A DNA stretch of 5,528 bases from Myxococcales bacterium UBA5297 (GCA_002408385.1 DHSB01000072.1:70457-75984), one strand, 5' to 3'; shown: positions 1-5,528, counted from the stretch's first letter. The notes: generated from the sequence alone by a model not told the origin. Program-made: numbers and translations.

Positions 1-1644
1 GGGCAGCAACGGGCCATAGCTCGACGCGGGCTTGCGAGCGCGGCGGCGAACCGGGCTTTGGGCGAACAGCTCCGCCGCGGTCAGGGCAGGCGGCTGCATC
101 GAGAAAGCCGGGCCCTCGATCGCCTGCCCGGCTTCGGGCTTGGGCTTGGGCTCGCGTGCGGCCGGCTCGGCTGCGGCCGCTGCAAGGCGGCGCTTCTGCT
201 CGATGATGAGGCGCTCGAACCGCGGCCCGAGCCTCTGCGCGAACAGGACCAGCTCGGCGACGCGCCGGTCGGAGACCGGCCGGCCCACCGCGTCGCCGTA
301 AAGGATGACGACCGGCCGATCGCGCACCTCGACCGGATAGAGGAACGCCGCCTTCGGCTCGGACCGGCCCATCTGCGCGATGAGCGATTGCGACAGCGGG
401 TCGCTCGGGATGGGGCCGAGATAGCGCCCGCGGGTCATCAGCACGGTGCGCAGCACGCTGGGGGCGTCGAGCGGCAGGCTTATCCGTTCGACGAGCTCGT
501 CGCTGCGACCCTTGGGCGTCACCGCGGTCCAGCCGACCGCGTTGCCGCCGACGACGGCGAAGGAGGCGACGAAGTCGAAGGTCTTAAGCGCGAAGCGCAG
601 GGCGACGTCGATGATCTGGTGGCGGTCCTCGGCCCGGTCGAGCTCCCTGCGCGCCTTGCCGAGGGTCCAGGTCTGGACCGGCTGTCCGTCGAGCGCCGGC
701 GTGCCACCGGAGACGGCGACGATGCGGCTGGCGATGCCCGCGACATCCACGCGATCGCGCGGGGCCTTGCGGTGCGGGCGGGTTTGGAGCACCCGCGGGT
801 CCGCCTCGACGGCGGCCAGGACGCGCTCGATGGCCGAGGCGAGCCCGTCGGGCTCGTCGCGTGTGAGAGTGACAGGCGAGCCGTCGCGCTTGTCGGCAGG
901 CTTGGCCGGCTCCGCGGGCTCGGGGGGCGTCGTCGCTGCAGCCGCGCCGCCCTCGTCGACGGTGTCGAACTGGATCTCCTCGTCCGCGGCGACGGCGGCC
1001 GTGGGCTCGGAGGCCGGCTCGGAGCTCGCGCTCGGGGGCGAGCCGGGCTCTGCGCGCGCGCCCGCGGCCGAGCGCGGCGATTGCGCCGCAGGCTCGGAGC
1101 TCGCGGCAGGCGGTTCGTCGGCTTCGACCTGCCCGCTGTGGACCGGCGCGCCCTCCGGCTCGGCGTGTACTGGCCCGAGCAGCGCGACGAGCGCGGCGTG
1201 GCGCGCCGGCATCGGCAGGCCGTAGACGCGCGCGATGGCTTCGCGCAACCGGGCCTCGACTGCCACGAAGGGATTGAGGTCGCGGCCGAGCAGGAAGCCG
1301 ATTTCCTCGAGCATCTGCACGTTGGGCGGATAGGCGACCGCGACGTGCAGCGTGCGGCCGTCCTCCTTGAGCGGCAGGAGGCAGTGGCGCTCGGCGAGCT
1401 TGGCCGGCACGAGGCGGGCGGCGCGCGGGTCGACCTCGAGCAACTGCGCTGCCTCCACGGCCGGCAACCCGGAGGTCTGTTCTATCGCTCGGACATAGGC
1501 CTCCTCGGAGAGCGGCGCGCCGCACTCGAGCAGGGCGGTGTCGATGGAGCCTCCGGCGAGCACCTGTCGTCGCAGCGCGTCGTCGAGCAGATTCGACGGC
1601 ACCGTGCCGGAGGTGACGAGAAGGCCGGCGAGCTTGAGGGGCAT
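1..1644 (-). CDS. GspE/MshEN N-terminal-domain protein with GAF-like region (partial, 3' end beyond left edge)
   Basis: This frame is open for 548 codons, from an ATG at 1644 to the first base of the window, with no stop, so the C-terminus is missing. Residues 1-145 resemble the N-terminal domain of type II secretion/type IV pilus ATPases (GspE, PilB, MshE). They start KLAGLLVTSGTV and continue with LVPAKLAERHCLLPLKEDG and VAVAYPPNVQMLEEIGFLLG, which is the usual pattern. Residues 160-300 are an Ala/Pro/Glu-rich, probably disordered linker. Residues 338-485 are a compact alpha/beta region (ALRFALKTFDFVASFAVVGG, then LYPVEVRDRPVVILYGD) that looks GAF-like. The visible tail is again low-complexity. 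No Walker A or Walker B motif is visible, so this is probably not a secretion ATPase but a stand-alone sensory or adaptor protein of the kind common in myxobacteria. The start fits the domain boundary, although no clear Shine-Dalgarno precedes it. Some MshEN domains bind cyclic di-GMP, but the usual RLG is KLA here, so binding is uncertain. Confidence 0.8.
   Translation of the reverse strand, partial: MPLKLAGLLVTSGTVPSNLLDDALRRQVLAGGSIDTALLECGAPLSEEAYVRAIEQTSGLPAVEAAQLLEVDPRAARLVPAKLAERHCLLPLKEDGRTLHVAVAYPPNVQMLEEIGFLLGRDLNPFVAVEARLREAIARVYGLPMPARHAALVALLGPVHAEPEGAPVHSGQVEADEPPAASSEPAAQSPRSAAGARAEPGSPPSASSEPASEPTAAVAADEEIQFDTVDEGGAAAATTPPEPAEPAKPADKRDGSPVTLTRDEPDGLASAIERVLAAVEADPRVLQTRPHRKAPRDRVDVAGIASRIVAVSGGTPALDGQPVQTWTLGKARRELDRAEDRHQIIDVALRFALKTFDFVASFAVVGGNAVGWTAVTPKGRSDELVERISLPLDAPSVLRTVLMTRGRYLGPIPSDPLSQSLIAQMGRSEPKAAFLYPVEVRDRPVVILYGDAVGRPVSDRRVAELVLFAQRLGPRFERLIIEQKRRLAAAAAEPAAREPKPKPEAGQAIEGPAFSMQPPALTAAELFAQSPVRRRARKPASSYGPLLP
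1016..1105 (-). repeat. 15-bp direct repeat in the linker of the GspE-N protein
   Basis: GGCTCGGAGCTCGCG (plus strand) occurs at 1016-1030 and again at 1091-1105, exactly 75 bases (25 codons) apart and in the same frame. On the coding strand each copy encodes part of ASSEPA (about residues 181-186 and 206-211). It marks local duplication in the low-complexity linker and has no sign of mobility. Confidence 0.5.
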
Positions 1645-1659
1645 CCGCGCGCGAGGAGT

Positions 1660-1674
1660 GGCCCGAGCCGGGCC
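1660..1674 (-). other. Stem-loop just upstream of the GspE-N start codon
   Basis: GGCCCG and CGGGCC pair perfectly (6 bp) around a 3-base loop. In the minus-strand transcript the structure ends about 15 bases before the ATG at 1644, where a ribosome-binding site would be expected but none is evident. It could limit translation initiation. In DNA this GC-rich, short palindromes also arise by chance. Confidence 0.3.
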
Positions 1675-1694
1675 GGGAGACGACGTGGTTTGGT

Positions 1695-1710
1695 GGCGGG
1701 CGAACCCGCC
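1695..1710 (-). other. Perfect hairpin with UUCG loop between the RDD and GspE-N genes
   Basis: In the minus-strand transcript GGCGGG and CCCGCC form a perfect 6-bp stem closed by UUCG. It lies 53 bases after the RDD stop codon and 50 bases before the next start. No U-tract follows (the next bases are ACCAAACC), so it is not a canonical intrinsic terminator. It could be a weak terminator, an RNA 3'-end stabiliser or a leader structure. The 119-base gap also holds the only AT-rich spot, TAATAT on the minus strand (1742 to 1737), a possible -10 box without a convincing -35. Confidence 0.4.
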
Positions 1711-1763
1711 GGTCAGAGAGCGAAAGGACGACGCGGATATTACCGCGCCGTGCCGGTCCGATG

Positions 1764-3608
1764 TTAGGTGCGCCCGTGGTCCTCGAGCAGGTGCACCACG
1801 AAGGTGCGGGTCAGCTTGTCGTGGAGCGACTGGCGCCGCCGGTCGAAGAGCGCGAGCGCGAAGCCCATCATCAGGAGCGCCGCGGAGAGGAGCCCGAGCG
1901 CCGAGCGCGCCGCCGAGACCGCGAGCCGTGGCGACTGCCCGCTCTCGTCGACGACCACCAGGCCGAAGAGCCGCTCGCCGAGCGTGTGGCCGCCCAGCGC
2001 GTGGAAGAGCGACGAGTAGACGAAGGCGAGCGCGGCGAACAGCGCGGCGCCAGGCAGCGCGAGCGAACGAGCCGCCAAGGCCCGCTCGACGAGCCAATCG
2101 ATCCCCGTGGCCTGCGACGCGATGGGCGCCGAGCCGGCGATCGCCTGGGCGACGAACAGGAAGGCGACGAAGAGCGCCCCGAGGACGGCACCGTCGACCA
2201 TCCAAGCGGCCAGGCGCGAGATGATCGCCCCGGGCGCGGCGTGGATCTCTTCGACGAGGCTTTCGGCCGCGGGCAGGGGCTTCTTGGAGACGTCATAGAC
2301 GGCCGAGGAGGTCGCGGTCGCGGTGAGCGCCTGTTTGCCGGAGGCCAGCGCCGGCGATCCATAGGCAGGCGTGCGACGGCGTGGCAGCGCGGCCGAAGGC
2401 GCCGGGGCTGCGGCGGGTGCTGCCGAGGGCGCTTGGGCGGAAGTCACCGGGTTGGCGGGGAGGGCAGGATCCGGCGCAGCGGGCGGCGTCGGCGGCCTCG
2501 CCTCGGCAGTCGGACTGAGGCCCGCGGGCGAGCTTGCGGGGGGCGACTCGGCGGCAGGCGTGGAGGGCGTCGCGGGCTTCGCCGCCGCGGTCGCCCTCGA
2601 AGAAATCGCCGGGGCCGCGGGCGCGGCGGGAGCCGACTCGGCGGCCGGCGTGGAGGAGGCTCGACTTGTCGTTGTCTGCGGCCGCGCCACCGATGCCGAG
2701 GGCGCGGGGCGCGGCCCTGCCTCGCCGGAGGTCACGACGGGTGCTCTCGGGGCCGCTGCAGGCGGCCTCGCTGCCACAGCCGGCTTCGCTGGGATGGCGA
2801 CCGGCTGGGGCTGTGGCCTGACCCGCGGGGTGGGCGTCGCGACCGGGAGCCCGGCGGCCGGGTGGCCCGCCGCGGCCGCAGGATCGGCGGGAGGCTTTGC
2901 CGAAACAGGGGCCGCAGCGGGGCTCGCGGGTGCGAGGGGTTTCGCACTCGCGGCCTGCCCGGCGCCCGTGACAGGGGCGGGCCGGACCTTTGCGACGGGC
3001 GCGGCCGGCGGCGAGGGGACCTGCCTGGCTGTGGCGATCGCCGGAGTCGGAGACGGCTTCGCAACCGCCGCAGTCGCCGCTGTCGCCAGCCGGGCGTTCG
3101 CGTTCGAGGCTGCTGGCTCCGCGACCTGCTTGAGCGACCGGGTGGAGGCCGCTGTCGCGGGCTCTCTCCCGGCGGCAGGAGGCTTCAGCCACGCGGCGTC
3201 CGAGAAGCCCTGCGCGGCCGGCACCTTCTTCGGTGAATCGGCCCAGGCCGGCTCGGAACCGGGAGTAGCCGCCGGGGCAGGGGGCGCCGCGCCCTGAAGA
3301 TGTGTCGAAGAACCCTTCGAGCGACAACCGGTCAGCCCGAGCGAAGGCCCAGCCTGCGAGGCCGGAGTCGAGGGTCCCTCGACTTCGCTCGAGGTGACTG
3401 GAGGTGGCGAGCCGAGGTCAGGCTGGTTTCGCGACAGGTCCTGACGCGGCGTCGCGCGCCTGTCCAGGTCGAGCTCTCTGCTCAACAGCGGCGAGGCGAC
3501 GGGGGCGGGGTCTTCGTCAAACGAGAGCGGCCTCGCGAAGGTCGCCTTGCAGACCGGGCAGCGCAGCGCGTTGGCTGCTTGCGATCCGCATTTCGGGCAG
3601 GCGGGCAA
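1764..3608 (-). CDS. Zinc-ribbon / RDD family membrane protein with long Pro/Ala linker
   Basis: This 614-residue protein has three parts. An N-terminal zinc ribbon (Cys4, Cys7, Cys17, Cys20; CPKCG then CPVCK) probably binds one metal ion. Residues about 30-450 are Ala/Pro/Ser-rich low-complexity sequence, presumably disordered, with two STPAAES repeats. Residues about 460-606 form an RDD domain: SRLAAWMVDG with Arg465 and Asp472 leading into a first membrane segment (about 467-490), a second at about 515-538, a third at about 568-589, and the characteristic ending DRRRQSLHDKLTRTFVV. RDD proteins are integral inner-membrane proteins; some have been linked to ion transport, most have no known function. 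The ribbon and linker are likely cytoplasmic. The start is TTG, chosen because AAGGAG lies 7 bases upstream and the ribbon begins at residue 4. Part of the linker (residues about 55-103) is encoded by a palindromic repeat element. A dedicated promoter precedes the gene. The family assignment is secure; the role is unknown. Confidence 0.9.
   Translation of the reverse strand: MPACPKCGSQAANALRCPVCKATFARPLSFDEDPAPVASPLLSRELDLDRRATPRQDLSRNQPDLGSPPPVTSSEVEGPSTPASQAGPSLGLTGCRSKGSSTHLQGAAPPAPAATPGSEPAWADSPKKVPAAQGFSDAAWLKPPAAGREPATAASTRSLKQVAEPAASNANARLATAATAAVAKPSPTPAIATARQVPSPPAAPVAKVRPAPVTGAGQAASAKPLAPASPAAAPVSAKPPADPAAAAGHPAAGLPVATPTPRVRPQPQPVAIPAKPAVAARPPAAAPRAPVVTSGEAGPRPAPSASVARPQTTTSRASSTPAAESAPAAPAAPAISSRATAAAKPATPSTPAAESPPASSPAGLSPTAEARPPTPPAAPDPALPANPVTSAQAPSAAPAAAPAPSAALPRRRTPAYGSPALASGKQALTATATSSAVYDVSKKPLPAAESLVEEIHAAPGAIISRLAAWMVDGAVLGALFVAFLFVAQAIAGSAPIASQATGIDWLVERALAARSLALPGAALFAALAFVYSSLFHALGGHTLGERLFGLVVVDESGQSPRLAVSAARSALGLLSAALLMMGFALALFDRRRQSLHDKLTRTFVVHLLEDHGRT
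2544..2656 (-). repeat. 23-bp direct repeat pair in the RDD-protein linker
   Basis: A 23-base sequence beginning CGACTCGGCGGC occurs at 2544-2566 and 2634-2656 with a single mismatch. The copies are 90 bases (30 codons) apart, in phase, and both encode STPAAES (residues 319-325 and 349-355). The in-frame spacing points to duplication within the linker, which is expected to tolerate length changes. Confidence 0.6.
3301..3445 (+). repeat. Composite palindromic repeat element inside the RDD coding sequence
   Basis: This stretch is dense in inverted repeats. TCGAAG/CTTCGA (3305-3320) forms a 6-bp hairpin with a 4-base loop. AGTCGAGGG/CCCTCGACT (3366-3384) is a 9-bp palindrome around one T. The 19-mer CTTCGCTCGAGGTGACTGG (3383-3401) is matched in inverted orientation at 3328-3346 (16 of 19), so two core units face away from each other from a centre near 3375. 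The right half, 3383-3445, matches the minus strand of 5528-5466 at 49 of 63 positions without gaps. It lies in frame in the RDD gene and encodes roughly residues 55-103 (including SSEVEGPSTP and SLGLTG). It looks like an intergenic-type dispersed palindromic element carried in a coding sequence. The exact boundaries are uncertain. Confidence 0.7.
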
Positions 3609-3615
3609 GCTCGTT

Positions 3616-3621
3616 CTCCTT
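3616..3621 (-). promoter_or_regulatory. Ribosome-binding site fixing the TTG start of the RDD gene
   Basis: AAGGAG on the minus strand lies 7 bases before the TTG at 3608. It is the strongest Shine-Dalgarno in the window and decides for TTG over the nearby ATG at 3627, which is in another frame and opens only a short run without a recognisable product. Confidence 0.75.
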
Positions 3622-3629
3622 GTTCATTC

Positions 3630-3642
3630 GGGGCTTTGCCCC
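3630..3642 (-). other. Small leader hairpin upstream of the RDD ribosome-binding site
   Basis: On the minus strand GGGGC and GCCCC pair around AAA, a perfect 5-bp stem with a 3-base loop. It ends 8 bases before the Shine-Dalgarno and lies between the predicted transcription start (near 3654) and the ribosome-binding site. It might influence mRNA stability or initiation; no regulator can be named. Confidence 0.35.
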
Positions 3643-3660
3643 ACCTCGAGAACAGGCGCC

Positions 3661-3689
3661 AAGGTAGCGGTGGGAGAAGGTAGGGTCAA
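3661..3689 (-). promoter_or_regulatory. Sigma70-like promoter of the RDD gene
   Basis: On the minus strand TTGACC (3689 to 3684) is separated by exactly 17 bases from TACCTT (3666 to 3661). The -35 box matches consensus at 5 of 6 positions and the -10 at 4 of 6. The predicted start near 3654 gives a leader of about 46 bases. It lies in the 120-base gap after rsmE, which shows no intrinsic terminator, so read-through from rsmE may also contribute. Confidence 0.55.
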
Positions 3690-3728
3690 GAACTGGACTG
3701 GGTAGAAACACCGGGGAACACAAAGCTT

Positions 3729-4448
3729 TCAGGCGAGCTCGCCTCGCAGGAACTGGGCGACGGCGAGCGCGGCGAGCGCCACGGTCTCGGTGCGCAGCAC
3801 CCGGGCTCCCAGGCTCACCGTCTCGGCGCCGCGGGCGCGCGCGAGCTCTGCCTCGGCGTCGCTGAAGCCGCCCTCGGGGCCGACGATCAGCACCACCGGG
3901 CCGTCGAAGCCGGCCAGAGCGCTCGAGAGGCGCCGCTCGTGTTCCTTCTCCCAGAGAAACAGCCGGCGGGCGCCCCGGTGCGCCGCGGAGGCGAGGACCG
4001 ACTCGAGCGTGCCGACCGGTTGGACGGCCGGGAGGTCGGCGCGGCCGCATTGGCGCGCGGCCGAGGCCGCTATCCGGCGCCAGCGCTCGACCCTCTCCTC
4101 GGCGCGTCGGCCCTCAAGCCGGACGACGCTGCGCTCGCTCGCGAACGGCAGGATCTCGGCGACGCCGAGCTCGGTCGCCTTCTCGATGACGAGCTCCATC
4201 TTCTCGCCCTTGGCGAGCGCTTGCGCCAGCGCGATGGGCGCGTGCGAGGGCGCGTCGGCGCTCCTGGGCCCGAGCCGCAGGGACGAGTCGCCCTCGAGCC
4301 AGGCGCGATGGCGTCCGCCCGCGCCGTCGAAGACCTCGAGCTCGTCGCCTTCGCGCAGTCGCAGCACGTCGAGCAGGTAGTGGCGCTCGGAGCGGGTCAG
4401 CTCGACGCGCTCGGCGATGCGCTCGCGGGGCAGGGGCAGACGGATCAC
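3729..4448 (-). CDS. rsmE: 16S rRNA (uracil(1498)-N3)-methyltransferase RsmE
   Basis: RsmE transfers a methyl group from S-adenosylmethionine to N3 of U1498 (E. coli numbering) of 16S rRNA in the 30S decoding region. It is a SPOUT-class, knotted methyltransferase that acts as a dimer in the cytoplasm. From the chosen GTG the protein is 239 residues, normal for the family. Residues 1-65 form the PUA-like RNA-binding part. The SPOUT domain follows with KGEKMELVIEKATELGV (80-96), FASERS (102-107), QCGR (133-136), the cofactor-site motif IVGPEGGFSDAE (188-199) and the knot motif LGARVLRTETVALAAL (213-228). GTG at 4448 is preferred because GGAG lies 6 bases upstream and families normally start just before this hydrophobic-basic strand. 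A TTG at 4475 would add nine residues but lacks a ribosome-binding site. The gene lies 85 bases after prmA, probably in the same operon. Confidence 0.95.
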   Translation of the reverse strand: MIRLPLPRERIAERVELTRSERHYLLDVLRLREGDELEVFDGAGGRHRAWLEGDSSLRLGPRSADAPSHAPIALAQALAKGEKMELVIEKATELGVAEILPFASERSVVRLEGRRAEERVERWRRIAASAARQCGRADLPAVQPVGTLESVLASAAHRGARRLFLWEKEHERRLSSALAGFDGPVVLIVGPEGGFSDAEAELARARGAETVSLGARVLRTETVALAALAVAQFLRGELA

Positions 4449-4454
4449 TGGGGG

Positions 4455-4458
4455 CTCC
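4455..4458 (-). promoter_or_regulatory. Ribosome-binding site supporting the GTG start of rsmE
   Basis: GGAG on the minus strand lies 6 bases before the GTG at 4448. The only in-frame alternative found, TTG at 4475, is preceded by the pyrimidine-rich GTTCGTCTC. The site therefore favours the shorter product. Confidence 0.55.
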
Positions 4459-4514
4459 GAGGGCCGGGGGCCCAAGAGACGAACAAGCTCGGGGGGACTC
4501 GGGCTGACCAGAAA

Positions 4515-4530
4515 GGCGCCCCGGGGAGCC
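4515..4530 (-). other. GC-rich imperfect palindrome after prmA
   Basis: GGCTCCCCGGGGCGCC on the minus strand is self-complementary except for one mismatched pair and is followed by TTTCTGG. It lies just after the prmA stop codon (TAG at 4536 to 4534). It could be a weak terminator or attenuator between prmA and rsmE, but a full stem would leave no loop and the T-run is only three bases, so co-transcription remains more likely. Confidence 0.3.
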
Positions 4531-4533
4531 GGA

Positions 4534-5409
4534 CTACGCCGAGGCCCGGTTGTCGAACGTCAGCAGGACCCACTCGCCCGAGGCGCGGCGTGCCTGCAGC
4601 TTCATGCCCTCGCGCTCGAAGGCCTGCTGCACCTCCTCGGCCTGGGTGTCGAGGATGCCGGTGAGCAGCAGCAGCCCGTCCTTCGCGGTGCGGGCCGCGA
4701 GCCGTGGGGCGAGCTGGCAGAGCACGTTGGCGAAGATGTTGGCCACGACGAGGTCGAAGGTGCCGCCGAGACGCTCGAGCGGCTTCTCGGTCAGCTCGAG
4801 CTCGGGCACGGCGTTCTTCTCGGCGTTCTCGCGGGCGATCTGGACGGCGACCGGGTCGACGTCGTTGCCGACGACCCTGCCGGCGCCCAGCTTGCGCGCG
4901 GCGATGGCGAGCACGCCCGAACCGGTCCCCACGTCGAGCACGCTCGCGCCGGGGCGGCAAGGCAGCTCGAGATCCAACTCGGCGAGGCACATCTCGGTGG
5001 TCGGGTGGTCGCCCGTGCCGAAGGCCATGCCCGGGTCGATGACGATGTGCACCGGGGCATCGCCCGCCTTTTCGACCTGCCACGACGGCCCGACCCAGAT
5101 CCGCCCGACGCGCACCGAGCGGATGTGCTTCTTCCAGGTCTCGGACCAGTCCTCCTCTTCGACCGGCGCGACGCGGGGCTCGGCTTCGGGCAGCTCGGCG
5201 CGCACCTGGTGCTGCGCCTCTTCTGCCTCGTGTGCGCCCTCGTAATAGACCTTCAGCTCGACGCACCCGGGCTTGAGCGGCGGGGCGCCGGGAGGCGGCT
5301 TCAGGGTGTGGTCGCGGATTTCGAGGCCGAGCGGGTTGGTGCCATCGATGACCGCCTGGAGCAGCTCGGCGGCCTCTTCGGGGACTTCGACGTGAAGCGA
5401 GTAGTACAC
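4534..5409 (-). CDS. prmA: Ribosomal protein L11 methyltransferase PrmA
   Basis: PrmA uses S-adenosylmethionine to trimethylate ribosomal protein L11; in E. coli the targets are the N-terminal amino group and two lysines. At 291 residues the length is typical. An N-terminal substrate-recognition domain (about 1-80) leads into the family signature EEDWSETWKKHI (85-96). The class I methyltransferase core carries IDPGMAFGTGDHPTT (124-138), the glycine-rich cofactor loop LDVGTGSGVLAIAA (158-171), NDVDP with acidic Asp183 for the cofactor ribose (182-186) and the active-site motif VVANIFANVL (221-230). GILDTQAEEV (251-260) closes the fold. The start is GTG at 5409, because MYYSLHVEVP matches the usual beginning; the nearest purine-rich stretch (AAGG) is 11 bases upstream, so the ribosome-binding site is weak. 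All motifs are intact, so the enzyme is presumably active. It is the first gene of the likely prmA-rsmE pair. Confidence 0.97.
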   Translation of the reverse strand: MYYSLHVEVPEEAAELLQAVIDGTNPLGLEIRDHTLKPPPGAPPLKPGCVELKVYYEGAHEAEEAQHQVRAELPEAEPRVAPVEEEDWSETWKKHIRSVRVGRIWVGPSWQVEKAGDAPVHIVIDPGMAFGTGDHPTTEMCLAELDLELPCRPGASVLDVGTGSGVLAIAARKLGAGRVVGNDVDPVAVQIARENAEKNAVPELELTEKPLERLGGTFDLVVANIFANVLCQLAPRLAARTAKDGLLLLTGILDTQAEEVQQAFEREGMKLQARRASGEWVLLTFDNRASA

Positions 5410-5465
5410 GGGAATCGCAGCCTTGGTGGTGGGGTCAGAGTTGTCAGCGAATCCCCCCTCGAACA

Positions 5466-5528
5466 GTCATGAGGTGTCGAGAAATCTCCTTGGGCTCGGC
5501 CCGCCCCCTCCGGTCACCTCGAGCAAAG
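5466..5528 (-). repeat. Second copy of the dispersed palindromic repeat, upstream of prmA (cut by window edge)
   Basis: Read on the minus strand from 5528, this stretch starts CTTTGCTCGAGGTGACCGG and aligns without gaps to 3383-3445: 30 of the first 34 bases and 49 of all 63 match. It lies in the 119-base region upstream of prmA, where all three minus-strand frames hit stops and no gene is supported, so this copy appears intergenic. The palindromic partner half seen in the other copy would lie beyond the window. Confidence 0.65.

Noticed and set aside
584..1525. Minus-strand 313-codon frame overlapping the GspE-N gene
   Set aside because: It is an out-of-frame reading of the same DNA with Arg/Ala-rich, domain-free sequence.
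58..1767. Plus-strand open frame of 569 codons opposite the GspE-N gene
   Set aside because: Its product is dominated by Arg/Gly/Ala/Asp with no recognisable domain, while the minus strand encodes a coherent domain protein. Long antisense frames are expected at this GC content.
1761..3236. Plus-strand open frame of 491 codons opposite the RDD gene
   Set aside because: The product is an Arg/Gly-rich run mirroring the Ala/Pro linker codons on the other strand. No start context or domain supports it.
3300..3445. CRISPR-like array or IS terminal repeats
   Set aside because: The repeats are inverted and non-periodic, with no spacers, no transposase and no flanking target duplication visible. A small palindromic dispersed repeat fits better.
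3517..3627. Short minus-strand frame starting ATG at 3627, using a start close to the RDD promoter
   Set aside because: It ends after 36 or so codons, overlaps the zinc-ribbon coding region out of frame, and the Shine-Dalgarno is placed for the TTG at 3608 rather than for this ATG.
3690..3728. Intrinsic terminator after rsmE
   Set aside because: The repeated GTGTT motifs here are direct rather than inverted, and no stem followed by a T-run is present.
3939..5472. Plus-strand open frames opposite rsmE and prmA
   Set aside because: Both minus-strand genes carry full family motifs. The opposite frames have no recognisable features.
5446..5472. Eight-codon leader frame upstream of prmA (ATG ... 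TGA)
   Set aside because: It is too short to support, partly overlaps the repeat copy, and shows no attenuation-type residue run.
5410..5528. Possible promoter for prmA (TCGACA as -35)
   Set aside because: No acceptable -10 box is found at 16-18 bases, so no promoter can be claimed here.

Overview
The window is very GC-rich chromosomal DNA. It has long, alanine/proline-rich reading frames and long spurious open frames on the opposite strand. Base composition, frequent TTG/GTG starts and the protein types (an isolated GspE-type N-terminal domain with a Pro/Ala linker, and a zinc-ribbon/RDD membrane protein with a huge low-complexity linker) fit a Myxococcota or other deltaproteobacterial-type genome. 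That assignment is an inference from style, not from a marker gene.

All four supported genes lie on the minus strand and read right to left. First is prmA (ribosomal protein L11 methyltransferase, 5409 to 4534). Next is rsmE (16S rRNA m3U1498 methyltransferase, 4448 to 3729). Third is a 614-residue zinc-ribbon/RDD membrane protein (3608 to 1764). Last is a GspE/MshEN N-terminal-domain protein (1644 to past the left edge, 548 residues visible). The first two form a ribosome-modification pair that is often adjacent in bacteria and is probably co-transcribed. The third gene has its own good sigma70-like promoter (TTGACC, 17 nt, TACCTT) in the rsmE/RDD gap, so a new transcription unit probably starts there. 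No gap exceeds about 120 bases. The gaps hold a promoter, small hairpins and one repeat copy.

The most notable non-gene signal is a palindromic dispersed repeat. One composite copy (about 3301-3445) lies in frame inside the RDD gene and supplies about 49 residues of its linker. A second copy, 49 of 63 positions identical without gaps, lies in the non-coding region upstream of prmA (5466-5528) and is cut by the window edge. This looks like an intergenic-type palindromic element that has colonised a disordered stretch of a protein. I see no CRISPR array, tRNA, rRNA, transposase, phage gene or defence system here. Apart from the repeat and the two poorly characterised membrane/secretion-type proteins, the region looks like ordinary housekeeping DNA.
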